64,000 bases of DNA from Rhizophagus irregularis (lineage: Eukaryota > Glomeromycota > Glomeromycetes > Glomerales > Glomeraceae), in NCBI RefSeq assembly GCF_026210795.1, contig NC_089432.1:4650001-4714000 (forward strand). The letters run 5' to 3'. Made by a program: the position numbers and the translations under genes. Positions 45,011-55,994 of this stretch are shown piece by piece. Numbering within the stretch: position 1 is the stretch's first letter; every line of letters starts with the position of its first letter. The notes under the pieces are model-generated. The model was not told the origin of the DNA, searched no databases, and saw nothing but the letters and a program-made list of their open reading frames with translations.

Positions 45011-45899
45011 AAAAACAATCAATTGATATATTGAAATTGAAATTGAAATTGAAATTCATTGCAATGAAACGAAATTTCAATTATGTTTATATATATTTTA
45101 TATAAAAACGGACCCTGTTTTGCCATATTTGCTAACCAAATTAGGACCTACTTCCTTCTTTTTTTGGAATACAACTTATTATTACAACGGCCAATCACAA
45201 TAAACAACACTATGAAATTTAGATCATCTGATTGCTAACAACTTTGTATCGTGATCTGTATATATTGATAAAAAACAACTAAAATGGACGATCTCTTAAT
45301 TAGACTAAGAACTCTAAATTACTTTAATCTTGTTGCTAAACATGGATTTTTTTGTCAACGGAAAAGTTTGAAATTTAAGCCACTGAAGTACTTATGTGGA
45401 TACTTTTGATTCAACATAATAAACTAGAGGATACCCTTGAAGTAATATCATCTTCTATAACCACGAATATACCGTAAAATGTGAGTCTTCATTCATCAAG
45501 AATATCGCAGAATGGCAGAAGGATTACGCAGTATCTAACATTTAAGATAATGCAAACTTAATTTTTAGGTTTTCATAACATAACAATTTTGAAAATGACC
45601 CGGCACCCGGCTTTCAAAAAATTTTATATGTAAAAGAAAATTTTTTTTTAACTTTTATAAAAAAAAATCTTACCCGGTATAATAATTTGTTTTTTTTTTT
45701 TTGAGATTTAAAAAAAACTAACCCGGCCGGGATATGAAAACGGAAAAATTAAGTTTATGTGGCCTAATTTTATTATTCTTTCTTTTCACCTCTTTCTTTA
45801 TTGCGTAACCTAAACTAGTAATATAATAAGAGAAAGACTGGGTCTCACCGGACTTATTTTTTATTTTCATTGCGCGATGAATATTTTTTATAAAAATGT
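45010..45899. other. Intergenic
   Basis: Contains the second half of the duplicated segment (45270-45560). A related stretch (45590-45740) has ACCCGGC and CCCGGCCGGG words like those of the element at 57156-57399, but no clear ends. No gene is seen. Confidence 0.5.
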
Positions 45900-46065
45900 T
45901 AATTCAGTGAAATGGAATTCGGCGAGATAGACGATTCGGTGAAATTGATCCGATAAAATGCACTTTCAGTGAAACGTTCTTTCGGCGAATATCCCTTCGG
46001 CAAAACATCCCTTCGGTGAAATGGTTTCAGCAAGATGGGTTTCGGCGAAATAGATTTCAGCAAAA
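45900..46065. repeat. Degenerate TTTCGGCGAAATGG array
   Basis: About ten units of 14-18 bp, such as TTCGGTGAAATTGAT, TTTCGGCGAATATCCC, TTCGGTGAAATGG and TTTCAGCAAGATGGG. The minus-strand frame through it (Ser-Pro-Lys repeats) is incidental. Confidence 0.75.
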
Positions 46066-46378
46066 TGTATTGTAACCACTTAAATTTATTTTTATGACAA
46101 AAGTATGTTATAGGTGATATATGTATATGCAAGTATTCATTGATACTTATGCATAAGTTTACTATATCGTAATATTTCTTTGAGCATAACTCATAAATAA
46201 ATAAAAAATCTCATTGTGTTAATAAAAATTATATTCTTATATTTTATTCAAAAAAATATTTCTCTTTCTCTAAATAAATCTTTTGTTTTTAGATATATAC
46301 AAAAGTATTGCCTTAATACTACTTTCATATATAAGATTATTTCATAAATTAGACTGAGACAGAATTTATATTAAATTA

Positions 46379-47503
46379 TTAATAATGTTGAAGGAATACT
46401 AATCTATTTTCTGCATCTTGATCACCTTGTTCAGCACATTTTCCATACCAATAAATTGCTTTGTTTATATCTTTTGTAATTCCTTTTCCAAACTCATACA
46501 TAATACCAAGATTATATTGTGCCACTAATTCTCCTAAATTTGCTGATTTTTGGTATAATTCAAACGCTTTTTGCTTATCAATTTTAGTTCCAACACCAAT
46601 TTCATAACAAACTCCTAACATTGTTATTCCACGTAAATATCCTCCTTCAGCTGATTGCTTAAGCAATTTAAAGGCTCTATTACAATCTCTCTTAACACCC
46701 ATTCCATTTTTATAACAACGGCCAAGATTATATACAGCCATTATATTTCCATTATTTGCAGCCTTTTCATACCAATAAAAGGCCTTTTTAAAATTTTGTG
46801 TAATACCTAATCCATTTTCATAAAAATAACCAATTTCTGCTTGCCCATGGGAGAAATTTTTATTAGCCGATTTTTCAAAATATTCAAAAGCTAATTTTTC
46901 ATTTTTTATAGTTCCATTACCAAATTCATAACAATTCCCAGCAAAATATTGTGCAAGTATATGATTTTTTTCTGATGCTTTAATAAATAAATTAAATGCT
47001 TTTTTAGTATTCACACTTGTTTCAATTCCTCTGTTATTAAAATACCCAAGTAAAAAAATGGAATTTGCACTATTTTGATTATATGATGACCAATTATAAA
47101 TTTCTTGTAAATTAATATTATGATTATTAAAATAATCAATAACTAACTCTTCTAATAACTTCCATTCAATTCCTTTACTTAATAATCTAAAAATTAAATC
47201 ATTTGTTTTATCAACTATTATGTCAAAACCTTTTTTAAATAAAAGTTTTTCTTTTTCATTTGACACTATTATAGGATCAATTTCTTTTATATTTATTTTA
47301 TCAAAATATTGAATAATTTGAAATAATTCTTCTTGTAATTCTAAATTATTGATCCCTAAAGAAGTCTCATTAAGTTCTTGTTTGTTTGAAAATTGAGTAC
47401 TAATTTCTGTTATATCTTTTTTTGTAATGATTTTTTCTTCTTCAATCCGATTAATCCATTTATTTATATTTTTGGTATCTTGCATTTTATTATTACCAGA
47501 CAT
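46379..47503 (-). CDS. Sel1-like repeat protein lacking kinase, copy 3
   Basis: A single exon encodes 374 residues, closest to the gene at 34246-35367 (shared NRGIETSVNT, FAGNCYEFGNGTIKNEKLAF). The junction reads INRIEEEKIITKKDI. Six Sel1 repeats of 36 residues follow an N-terminal linker of about 150 residues. No signal peptide or membrane segment is seen. It carries the family upstream block. It is probably a soluble scaffold; its partner is unknown. Confidence 0.9.
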   Translation of the reverse strand: MSGNNKMQDTKNINKWINRIEEEKIITKKDITEISTQFSNKQELNETSLGINNLELQEELFQIIQYFDKINIKEIDPIIVSNEKEKLLFKKGFDIIVDKTNDLIFRLLSKGIEWKLLEELVIDYFNNHNINLQEIYNWSSYNQNSANSIFLLGYFNNRGIETSVNTKKAFNLFIKASEKNHILAQYFAGNCYEFGNGTIKNEKLAFEYFEKSANKNFSHGQAEIGYFYENGLGITQNFKKAFYWYEKAANNGNIMAVYNLGRCYKNGMGVKRDCNRAFKLLKQSAEGGYLRGITMLGVCYEIGVGTKIDKQKAFELYQKSANLGELVAQYNLGIMYEFGKGITKDINKAIYWYGKCAEQGDQDAENRLVFLQHY

Positions 47504-47609
47504 ATTGAAATAATAATAATTGACAGAAAAGTTAAAAAAAATTGGAAAAATTTTATTATGTATTGAGTAACGAAAATTAACCCTTTTAAGTATTTATTCG
47601 GATTTTTTC

Positions 47610-47691
47610 TCCGAATGTTGTCGCACGGCACCGCTAGTATCACCAAACAAAAAAGCTTGACTATCAGTTGATATTAACCGCAGTACCTCAA
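47610..47691 (-). promoter_or_regulatory. Shared upstream block, SLR gene 3
   Basis: In gene sense: GTACTGCGGTTAATATCAAC (one intact ACTGCGGT), TTTTTTGTTTGGTGATACTA, then GCCGTGCGACAACATTCGGA. The core ends 107 nt before the ATG. Confidence 0.6.
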
Positions 47692-47699
47692 AAGATACT

Positions 47700-48543
47700 G
47701 CGCCAGACTTTTGCTGTACCGTTGCATGTGACGAGATTCATGTGAGTAATTTCACTGCGTCTATTGTACGCGAACTTTTTCATTAATTACGTTGGTTTAT
47801 TATATTGTTAAAATTATTATTCAAATAGAAAGTATAAAAAATTCTGAAACAATGTCGAACCAATTTTAGGTGTGGCCGAGACTCGAATTAAATTTCTCTT
47901 ATTAATACACGAATATCAAACATAGTAATACGGCAACATGGTGAAGAATATCTAAAAAAAAAGAAATTAAATAAAAAGGTCGAATAACAGAATTTTGTAA
48001 TGGTACCCACGCTATAAACAGAATGTATTATTACAATAATCGAATATTCAATCAAAGTATAATGTATTCCTTGTTAAATTGTTGTATTAAATTAATTGTC
48101 AAGAACTATTTTTAGTATTTGGATTAATTTGATATAATTCAAAAAAAAAAAATTTTTAAATGCTTATATTCTTTATAAATTTACCATTTATCATTGAGAA
48201 AAAACCCGAAAAATCAATTACCTCAAAATAAATTTCTCACTGTTAAATTATTATGGCTGAGGCTCGATTTTTAAACAAAAAAGATCATTTAATCAAGATT
48301 GATAGGCTTTTTACTCATCTTTTTAAATTAACACTACCCGTGAGTCTGGGCGTGAGAATATCGAGAAAAAAAATCACGAATTTTAACTAATCATGGGATA
48401 GTGGGATAAATGTGGTTACTTCATTGTGTAACGTTACAAATTTTAAAGCCATCGATATACATGATTATTCCTATATTAATGAACCTAAACAATAACTTCA
48501 TCGCTTTTCTTTTTTTAAAAAAATTTTTATTTAAAAAAAATAA
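47700..48543. other. Intergenic between divergent genes
   Basis: No coding exon is seen. It separates the SLR gene ending upstream on the minus strand from the BTB gene on the plus strand and presumably holds the BTB gene promoter. No family upstream block is present on the BTB side. Confidence 0.5.
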
Positions 48544-50065
48544 ATGGCAACAATTTTTCATCTTGGTTTCTCAAAAGACCTTTCCTTAATATTAGATGAT
48601 GCAGATGATTACAATGTCATTATTCAAGTTGGTGAAAACCAAAATATAAAAGAATTTCGTGCACATTCAGTAATTTTACGTGCTCGCTCTCCTTATTTCA
48701 AAAGTGCTCTTTCTAAAAATTGGATTACAAAGAAGGATAATATGATTATATTTAATAAATCAAATATTACTCCAACTGTTTTTTATATGATTTTGAAGTG
48801 AGGAATATCTATTTATTTTTTTTATTTATAAATTTTGAAATTTAAATTTATTAATTTATTATAAATATATATAATTTTTAATTAGATATATTTACACTGG
48901 TGAACTTGATTTAACTAAACAATCAGGTGAAAATATTCTTGGTTTGCTAATTGCATCTGATGAATTACTTCTTGAAGAATTATTTAGACATGTTCGAGAT
49001 TATTTAATCGAAAAACAAACCAAATGGGTTCATGAAAATTTTGTTCTTGTTCTTAATGTTGTGTTTAGACTTAATAATTGCAAGAAATTACAAGATTATT
49101 GTCTTGAATCTATCTGCGAAAATCCTCTACCATTTTTTTCATCAAAAATCTTTTCTTCAATAAATAAGGAAATACTTTTTGACTTGCTTGAAAGAGATGA
49201 CTTACAAATTAAAGAAGTTATCATTTGGGATTATTTAATTAAATGGGGTGTTGAACAAACTTCTGGTCTTGGGAATGAGAGTAGTAATAGAGCGAAATGG
49301 AATAATAAGGATTATAAAAAATTAAAGAAAACTTTAAATCAATTTATTCCTCTAATTCGATTTACGGAGATTTCTCGTGCAGATTTTTTTGACAAAGTCT
49401 GTCCTTATAGAACTATTATTCCTAATCATATTTATGAAGAAATCGAAGAATGTTATTGTAAAGATGCCTTACCTAAAACCGCAATTTTACCACCTAGAAC
49501 TGGTTATCCATTTGAAATCATCAAACCAATACTTGCAAAAATAATCGTTAATTGGATTGATAAAAAGGATACCATGTATATTCGTACTAGAAATGATCAA
49601 TCATATAGGTTTAAACTTATTTATCGTGGTAGTCGTGATGGAATTAGTAGTGAGTCATTTAGAAAAAAATGTAATGGACGAGTAGAAAGCTTAGTTTTAA
49701 TTAAAGTTAAAGATACAAATAAAGTTTTTGGTGGATATAGTTCTATTGGGTTTTGTTCATTAGGAAATGATTTTACTACTGATGGTAGTAATCATCATCG
49801 ATTTTACAACTCATCTGATAATTTTATTTTCTCATTTGAAGATAGTGAAGATACTCGACATATGAAAATAAGTCGGGTAGTAGACAAATCTCAAGCCATA
49901 TTGGATAGTGATTATAATGGATTTAATTTTGGTTGGGGTTCATTAACTATGGGCAATGTAAGTTTACATGCTAATAATTATAGCAATAATTATGAAAATA
50001 ATTTAAAGACTGATACAGTTTATACTATTGAAGAAATTGAAAGCTTTAACATATCTTATCAATAA
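48544..50065 (+). CDS. BTB-BACK-TLDc domain protein
   Basis: Two exons (48544-48797 and 48886-50065) give 477 residues. Residues about 20-100 form a BTB/POZ domain: YNVIIQVGENQNIKEFRAHS, VILRARSPYFKSAL, then across the intron YIYTGELDL. A BACK-like helical region follows (about 110-240). The C-terminal third is a TLDc domain: YRGSRDGISSESFRKKC, VFGGYSSIGF, FIFSFEDSED, HMKISRV, NGFNFGWGSLTMG. BTB domains dimerise and recruit CUL3 ubiquitin ligases, and TLDc domains occur in oxidation-resistance and V-ATPase-regulating proteins, so a substrate adaptor is a reasonable guess. This combination is abundant in Rhizophagus genomes. The donor GTGAGG ends exon 1 just before an in-frame TGA, which explains the short first open frame. 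Confidence 0.9.
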
Positions 50066-51309
50066 TTTATTATTAACAAATAAATTATAAATTATGAGGG
50101 TAAAAATATTGGTCACCCCTTAAGAGTGACTGATATGTTACCTTCCATCAATAACTGTATTATTATGCATGTATATAAATAAGCATTTTAATACTCGAGA
50201 ACGAATTAAGAATTTTATTTAACATACTAATTAACATATATTCTCATGAATACTATAAACATCTATTTGAAATAATATTTTAGTATTTTAATATATTATC
50301 CTTATGATAATTCTTTGATGAATTATGACCGATGCATTGCATGAAATATGAATCATACTAATTGTTTTACTTAAATTTGTTTCTAAATTCTCTATGTAAA
50401 TATTAATCATTGTATAAAATAACTTTAAAAAAAGATTTCTTATCTATAATATTTCAATATTTGTATCTGTAAAATTAATGTAATAAATTTAATTACGATA
50501 TTGTAATCTTTTATGTCCTAGTATCTTATTAATCATTTTCTTTATGATTTGCATTTGATTTAAAAATAAACCTGAGAAATTAACCCTATTAAGAAAGTCA
50601 CAAATAAATTAGTTTTTTGTGAATTATTATTCAATGCAAATTATTTTTACAATAACGATAATCTTACAAAGAGAGAAGAATTTTTCAGAATGTAATCTGT
50701 ATGTAATTTCATTTGCTCAACACCTTATTTAATTGAACGATTTCAAATAACAACTTCTTAAATTGATAAGTCGAAGAAATAGCTTAAAAGTTTTAAATTG
50801 AAAATTTTATACTAAAAATTGTTATTTTCAATTTATGATGTAAGATCTGATGTGAATAATCATCAGGAACTTATATTTATATAATAAATATATAGCATAT
50901 TATATAGAAGTACGTAAAAATCTTCACCCGTAGGGACCATGAACGGTGTAAAATTATGTAAAATGTTATGCAAGACTAAAGAGTATTATATATATTTATA
51001 TAGAGATTTATGTTAGCAATTTAATAAATATAAATAAATCTACACTTTTAATTATATATGAACATTTTTATTTAAAAATATGTAAAATTGCGAATAATTT
51101 TATTTAAGAATAAAAATTCAATTAGTGTTGTTACGTATTCTTATATGTTAATTTTGCTTTTTATACTTAATTCTTCTACATACTTTTATATAAATATAAT
51201 GAAATACAATGAAAATATATTAAAATATTAAAATAAGATATCTAAAGTTGGTCCATCAGTTTTAAAATAGATTTCAATTTCAGTTACAACAATTTACCTG
51301 AGTTTTCAT
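50066..51309. other. Intergenic, no gene seen
   Basis: Long AT-rich stretch; neither strand shows a coding exon, known motif or clear repeat. Confidence 0.55.
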
Positions 51310-52689
51310 TCAGAATATAGCATACAACTGCAGTGGCGAATAGACGATCAATTTCCAGTTGTTTGTGTGAAAAATTTCATCCATATATGTGTCTAGCATT
51401 ATTATACCCAAGTTTTCAAAACACCATTTTGTATTATCCAATTCCTTCCAAGCAGTAATGGCTCCTTAACTTGCATCAGAATCAATATATTCAAGTGAAT
51501 AACCAAACACTTCGATCACTTTTTGTTTAATTTTAGAAACAATACCACCATGCAATGAAGTTAGCTTAGTGATTACCTATTAATAAAAATCAAAAGTAAA
51601 GTATAATAATTGTAACATATATATTAGGAAATTAATTTGTGAATTGATAACTTACTTCCGAAAGAATACCATTCTCAATTAATAAATCCCATGCATTAGA
51701 TGCCATTATTAGTTTGATTTTTTCTGATTGAAATTTTGTTAATATTCGCAAAGAAGCTTCTTTAGCTTGTTCTTTTGTTGGATATTTATAATTTAACATA
51801 CAATAAGTCTTCAGATATATATGAAATATAAACCTATTAAATAAAATATTTATTAGTAAGACTGTAAGAGAACGTAATATGCATCACGAAAATCATTTAC
51901 CATTACTTACATCAATCCAACCATGCTCCTTTTTGTTTGACAATACTGTTTTTAAATTCTTATCACTTGATCCAATAGCATCTTTAATTTCACTTAATTC
52001 TTTTTGAAGTATTTTCTAATCCCATTACTTTGGTCGATAAAAATTTAAGATCTTTAGTTTTGCATTACAACTTCAAGGAGTTTTGTCAACATACGAGAAT
52101 CTGATGCTAAAAAGAATTAATTTTCTGGTTTAGTACATATAAATATAAAAAAAATTAAGTGGATATTATAAAATAAATACTTGTATTTGCATGTAATAAA
52201 GTTGATTCATTTTCATTTGCAGAACCTTGAGAAGATACAGTGGAATCATCAGTTTGATTACCATTATCATCATCAGAATATAATGTATTAGAGTTGATTT
52301 TAATAGTGTTTTTTAAATTAGATTGAGTTGATGAAAAAAAGTGACTTATGGATAGAAACTGATGTTGGAAGGGAAATTAATATATTTTTTTGTAAAATTG
52401 GAGCAGTAAGTGACAAATGAAAAGGTCCAGTATCATTTTGCTCTAATGAAGGTAGTTGTGATAATGTTGATTTATTTTCTTTTTGGTTTTTCTCATCATC
52501 ATCATTATCTGAATTTGATATTATTGATCTTTTATGTTTACCATCCGAAGTTCCACCATTTATAGTTTCATTCTATACTGTATCAAGACTCTTTTCGATT
52601 CGACCACGACCTCTAATTTGAATTTTACTACAATTTTGACTTTGACTTCGGCCTCTACCTCTACCTCGACCACGATTTCGTCCAGCCAT
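51310..52689 (-). pseudogene. Decayed multi-exon gene with RG-rich N-terminus
   Basis: It starts MAGRNRGRGRGRGRSQSQ, an RG-rich, RNA-binding-like segment, then a polar Ser/Asn/Asp region. TAG interrupts exon 1 at 52575-52573, and a frameshift follows near 52345. The next segments, with plausible GT-AG ends, read INSNTLYSDDDNGNQTDDST, SDSRMLTKLLEVVMQN, LQKELSEIKDAIGSSDKNLK, EASLRILTKFQSEKIKLIMA and VITKLTSLHGGIVSKIKQKV. The last exon has TAA at 51468-51466 before ITAWKELDNTKWCFENLGI. At least four defects make it a pseudogene. The family is not recognised. Confidence 0.7.
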
Positions 52690-53617
52690 ATAAAATTTTT
52701 ATTAAATATGATACACAATATTTAAATATTAGAAGTAAATAAAAGATTATATTAAAGAAGATTAATACACAAGCAAGAAGCTTTATTGTTAAAAAATTTA
52801 TAGGAATTTGATAATGGAAGTTAAAAAGTCTATAGAAAGTTTAAATTAAGCTTCGAAGATTATATTAATCAGTCGCACAGAATGTCATCCATACTACAAT
52901 CTTTTATCATATAAAAGGATTTAAATTTTTCTGAACTGAAATTAATTCTGCTAATCTAATTGGGAATATGACATTAAATCATTATTCCAATTAGTAATAT
53001 ATTATTACATATTCGTGATAGTTTATAAAAAAATTTGTTGGAAATATCTGAACTACAATGTTAATTCTGTGAGATTTTTTAAGCAAACTTTTTCTTTGTG
53101 ATAACGTAACAAATTGAAATTTATATTTAAATTTTTTAAATAACTTAAACTTTTTAAGGAAGGAATATTATTCATAAACATTTTTAATATTTCTTTTACC
53201 ACCTAAGTATATTTAGTAAGTTTACGATATGAAATAGTTTTGTTGATTTCTAAGAAGCATCTCAATTTTGTAATGAAATTGATTAATTGATAGAATTTTA
53301 CAAAATGTTGAATAATTGAAAGTTAGAAATTTTGAATTTGATGTTAAAATATTAATTCCATTCTCATTTAGAATTTTTTTTTGATTCATTTGGAAGACAG
53401 GCAATTAAAGTATTAAAATTCGAAGTATCATAATTAGAAACATTTCTCCATAAAATTCTCACTGAAACTTGACACATGAACGAAAGTAACTTTATCATCA
53501 TCATCTATATATTTAAAAATCTCGTTTAAACAATCAGACATTTTTGAAACAAAATAAGTTCACCTGTGTTACGTACATTAACTCCTGAAATATACATTAT
53601 ATTATGGCAAGCGGTAG
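52690..53617. other. Intergenic, no gene seen
   Basis: AT-rich; the 60-residue minus-strand frame at 53222-53404 has no supporting features. Confidence 0.5.
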
Positions 53618-53849
53618 TGGTCAAAAGTGCGTAGCAAAACATAGCGTGTACACGCTACAAAACATAGCGTATACACGTTATATTTCACGGTGGGTTACCC
53701 CTGTTCTGTTGGGTTAACCTGTCAATTTCAGGGGTAACCCGCCATAAAAAGCAACGTGTATACGCTACATAATTTAACGCGTATGCGCTTTATATTATAA
53801 TGGTTTATTAATTTATTTTGGACCAAATTTTAAATTATTAAGGGATCGA

Positions 53850-53977
53850 ATACCTGCCGTTTCAAATATCAGGTACCCACCGTTCTACATATCAGGTACC
53901 CGCCACTTCACATATCAGGTACCTGCTGCTTCACATATCGGGTACCCGCCATTTTACATATCGGGTACCTGCCATTT
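53850..53977. repeat. GGTACCCGCC satellite, left block
   Basis: About five units of 24-28 bp, each GGTACCYGCC plus TTTCACATATC with small changes. Same orientation as the right block at 55285-55485. Confidence 0.85.
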
Positions 53978-53999
53978 AATTTTTTTTAAAAAAAAATTT

Positions 54000-54700
54000 T
54001 TTTTTTTATTGGCTTTTTTTTATAAACAAATTTTGTAGAGAATTTTTATTTTTAATATAGGCAAAGGCTTTGTTTGATAGAATTTCATTGGGAATTTTTT
54101 TAATAAGAAGATTTTTTTTGATAAAAAATTTCGTTAGAAAATTTTTTTCATTGATAGGGACATTTCTGAGTTTTTTTTTTTTTTGATGGATAATTTCGTT
54201 AAAAACTTTTATTTGATAGAAATTTCATTGGAGAATTTTTTTTAATAAGATTTTTTTTTTTTTACGTATACTTAATTTGTTGGAGCAATTTTTTTTAACA
54301 GGAGAGATTTTTTTGATAGAGAATTATTTGAGATTTTTTTTTTTGTAGAAAATTATTTGAAGAATTTTTTTAATAGAGAAGATTTTTTTTTGATAGAGAA
54401 TTTCGTTACGAATTTTTTTTTAATTGAGGGAGTTTTCCTTGATAAAGAATTTCTTTTGAGAATTTTTTTTAATAGGTGGTAAGAATCTTTTTAATCGGGG
54501 ATATTTTTTTTGATTGAGAATTTCATTAGAGAATTGTTTGTTGAAAATTTTTTTTATTTTTTTGATGGAGAATTTTGTTTAGAAATCTAAATAGAAAATT
54601 TTATTGATAATAGTTTTTTTTTAATAAGTGTATCGAGAATTTTGGCTTGAAATTTTTTTTTAATTTTTTTTATAAAAATTGATTGAAAATTTATTGGAAA
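54000..54700. repeat. T-rich degenerate array
   Basis: About twenty drifting units of 30-40 bp built from GATAGAGAATTTCGTT, GAGAATTTTTTT and AATAAGATTTTTTT. Noncoding. Confidence 0.7.
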
Positions 54701-54729
54701 ATTTTTTATTAAATTTACAAATTTAATAA

Positions 54730-55065
54730 ATTTTTACTTCTCTTCATCTTCCCGTCACTTCTTTTCATCTCCCATCGCTCCTTTTCATCTTCCATCACTC
54801 CTCTTCGTCTACCATTACTCCTTTTCATTCTTTTCGTCTCCTATCACTTCTTTTCATTCCTCTTCATCTTCTTTTTGTCTCCCATAACTCCTTTTTATTT
54901 CTTATCACTCCTCTTTGTCTCCCATCACTTCTTTTCGTCTCCCATCACTCCTTTTCATCTCTCATTATGTCCTATTTCTCCTTTTTGTTTCCTATCACTT
55001 CTCATTACTCTTTTTTACTACCTTTCATCTTCTATTACTTTCCATTACTCCCACTGTTATTTCAT
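54730..55065. repeat. Pyrimidine-rich minisatellite
   Basis: Units of about 19-22 bp such as TCTCCCATCACTCCTTTTCA repeat some fifteen times with drift. The plus-strand Ser/Pro/Phe frame across it is incidental. Confidence 0.8.
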
Positions 55066-55284
55066 TTTTTTATTAGCATCTTTCTCCTTGATCATTGTAA
55101 TTTACTTATCCTTTTTATTTATTGTTATTGTTTCTTTTATTTTTACACTTAAATAAAAATAAATATATGGTGATTTTTTTCTTTAAAATCGTAAATGGGT
55201 GACTTAAATTTTAATATTTGCAAATAAAATTTCATTAAATAAATAATTATCATTATTGATATCAAAAGTTAATATGCTGACTGC

Positions 55285-55485
55285 CAGTTCTTATAATGGG
55301 TACCTGCCGTTTCTTATAGCGGGTACCTGCCATTTCTTATAACGGGTACCCGCCGTTTCTTATAGCGGGTACCCGCCATTCCTTATAACAGGTACCCACC
55401 GTTTCTTATAGCGGGTACCCGCCGTTCCATATAACAGGTACCCACCGTTTCTTATAACGGGTACCCATCATAACATATAACGTAT
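55285..55485. repeat. GGTACCCGCC satellite, right block
   Basis: Eight or nine 22-23 bp units (GGTACCCGCCGTTTCTTATA plus GC or AC). The unit shares the GGTACCYGCC half with the left block but has a different second half. Confidence 0.85.
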
Positions 55486-55994
55486 ATAACGCTATGAAAT
55501 ATAGCGTATTAAACGCTATTTTTTGCAACAGGTTACCCCTGAAATTGCATGTTAACAGACAAAACAGGTAACCCACCGTGAAATATAACGTATACACGCT
55601 ACAAAACATAGCGTATACACGCTATGTTTTGCTACGCACTTTTGACCATGGCGGCTTTCCATATTATATATATACTAGGGAAGTGCTATGTTGCACAAAT
55701 TATGATTGCATTTTGTACCTTTTCGTAGAAATATATCGATCTACAGATCTTTCCTTTTTGGATAATTCCAGCTGGAATTATGTATAAACTCTGGATCGGA
55801 ATCACGTGATACAAATTAAACTCAACATCGACGTGATAATTATGAGTCATCTAATAATTTGTTGATTTATAGTACTAATCGACTGATCGACTGATCGTGC
55901 ATCATAAACTTTTATACTTCCCCTCTCAACTCGTACGTTTATTGTCTAAAGAAGTATTATAGGTATTCTTAGGTAGTCTTTCGGGTACTTTTGT

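Larger units (their letters stand above)
41286..45270. other. About 4 kb insertion in SLR gene 2 upstream region
   Basis: Sequence matching the gene-1 upstream region stops near 41285 and resumes near 45270, so roughly 4 kb was inserted, or alternatively lost from the other copy. It carries a terminal exon (41440), tandem arrays and a broken gene on the minus strand. No inverted repeats or target duplication could be defined at the ends. Confidence 0.55.
53618..55648. mobile_element. 2-kb element with long inverted repeats and nested satellites
   Basis: The left end TGGTCAAAAGTGCGTAGCAA is mirrored at the right end (TTGCTACGCACTTTTGACCA is the family form). The arms stay alignable for about 190 bp, sharing CGTTATATTTCACGGTGGGT, TTACCC and CAATTTCAGGGGTAACC. 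Inside lie a GGTACC-based satellite near each end, a T-rich array and a pyrimidine-rich minisatellite. No transposase frame is seen, so it is nonautonomous. The target duplication is not clear. Confidence 0.75.

Noticed and set aside
45899-46132. 77-residue minus-strand frame with Ser-Pro repeats
   Set aside because: Arises from the TTTCGGCGAAATGG degenerate array.
54875-55156. Hydrophobic Ser/Phe/Pro frame resembling membrane segments
   Set aside because: Translation of the pyrimidine-rich minisatellite; no start context.
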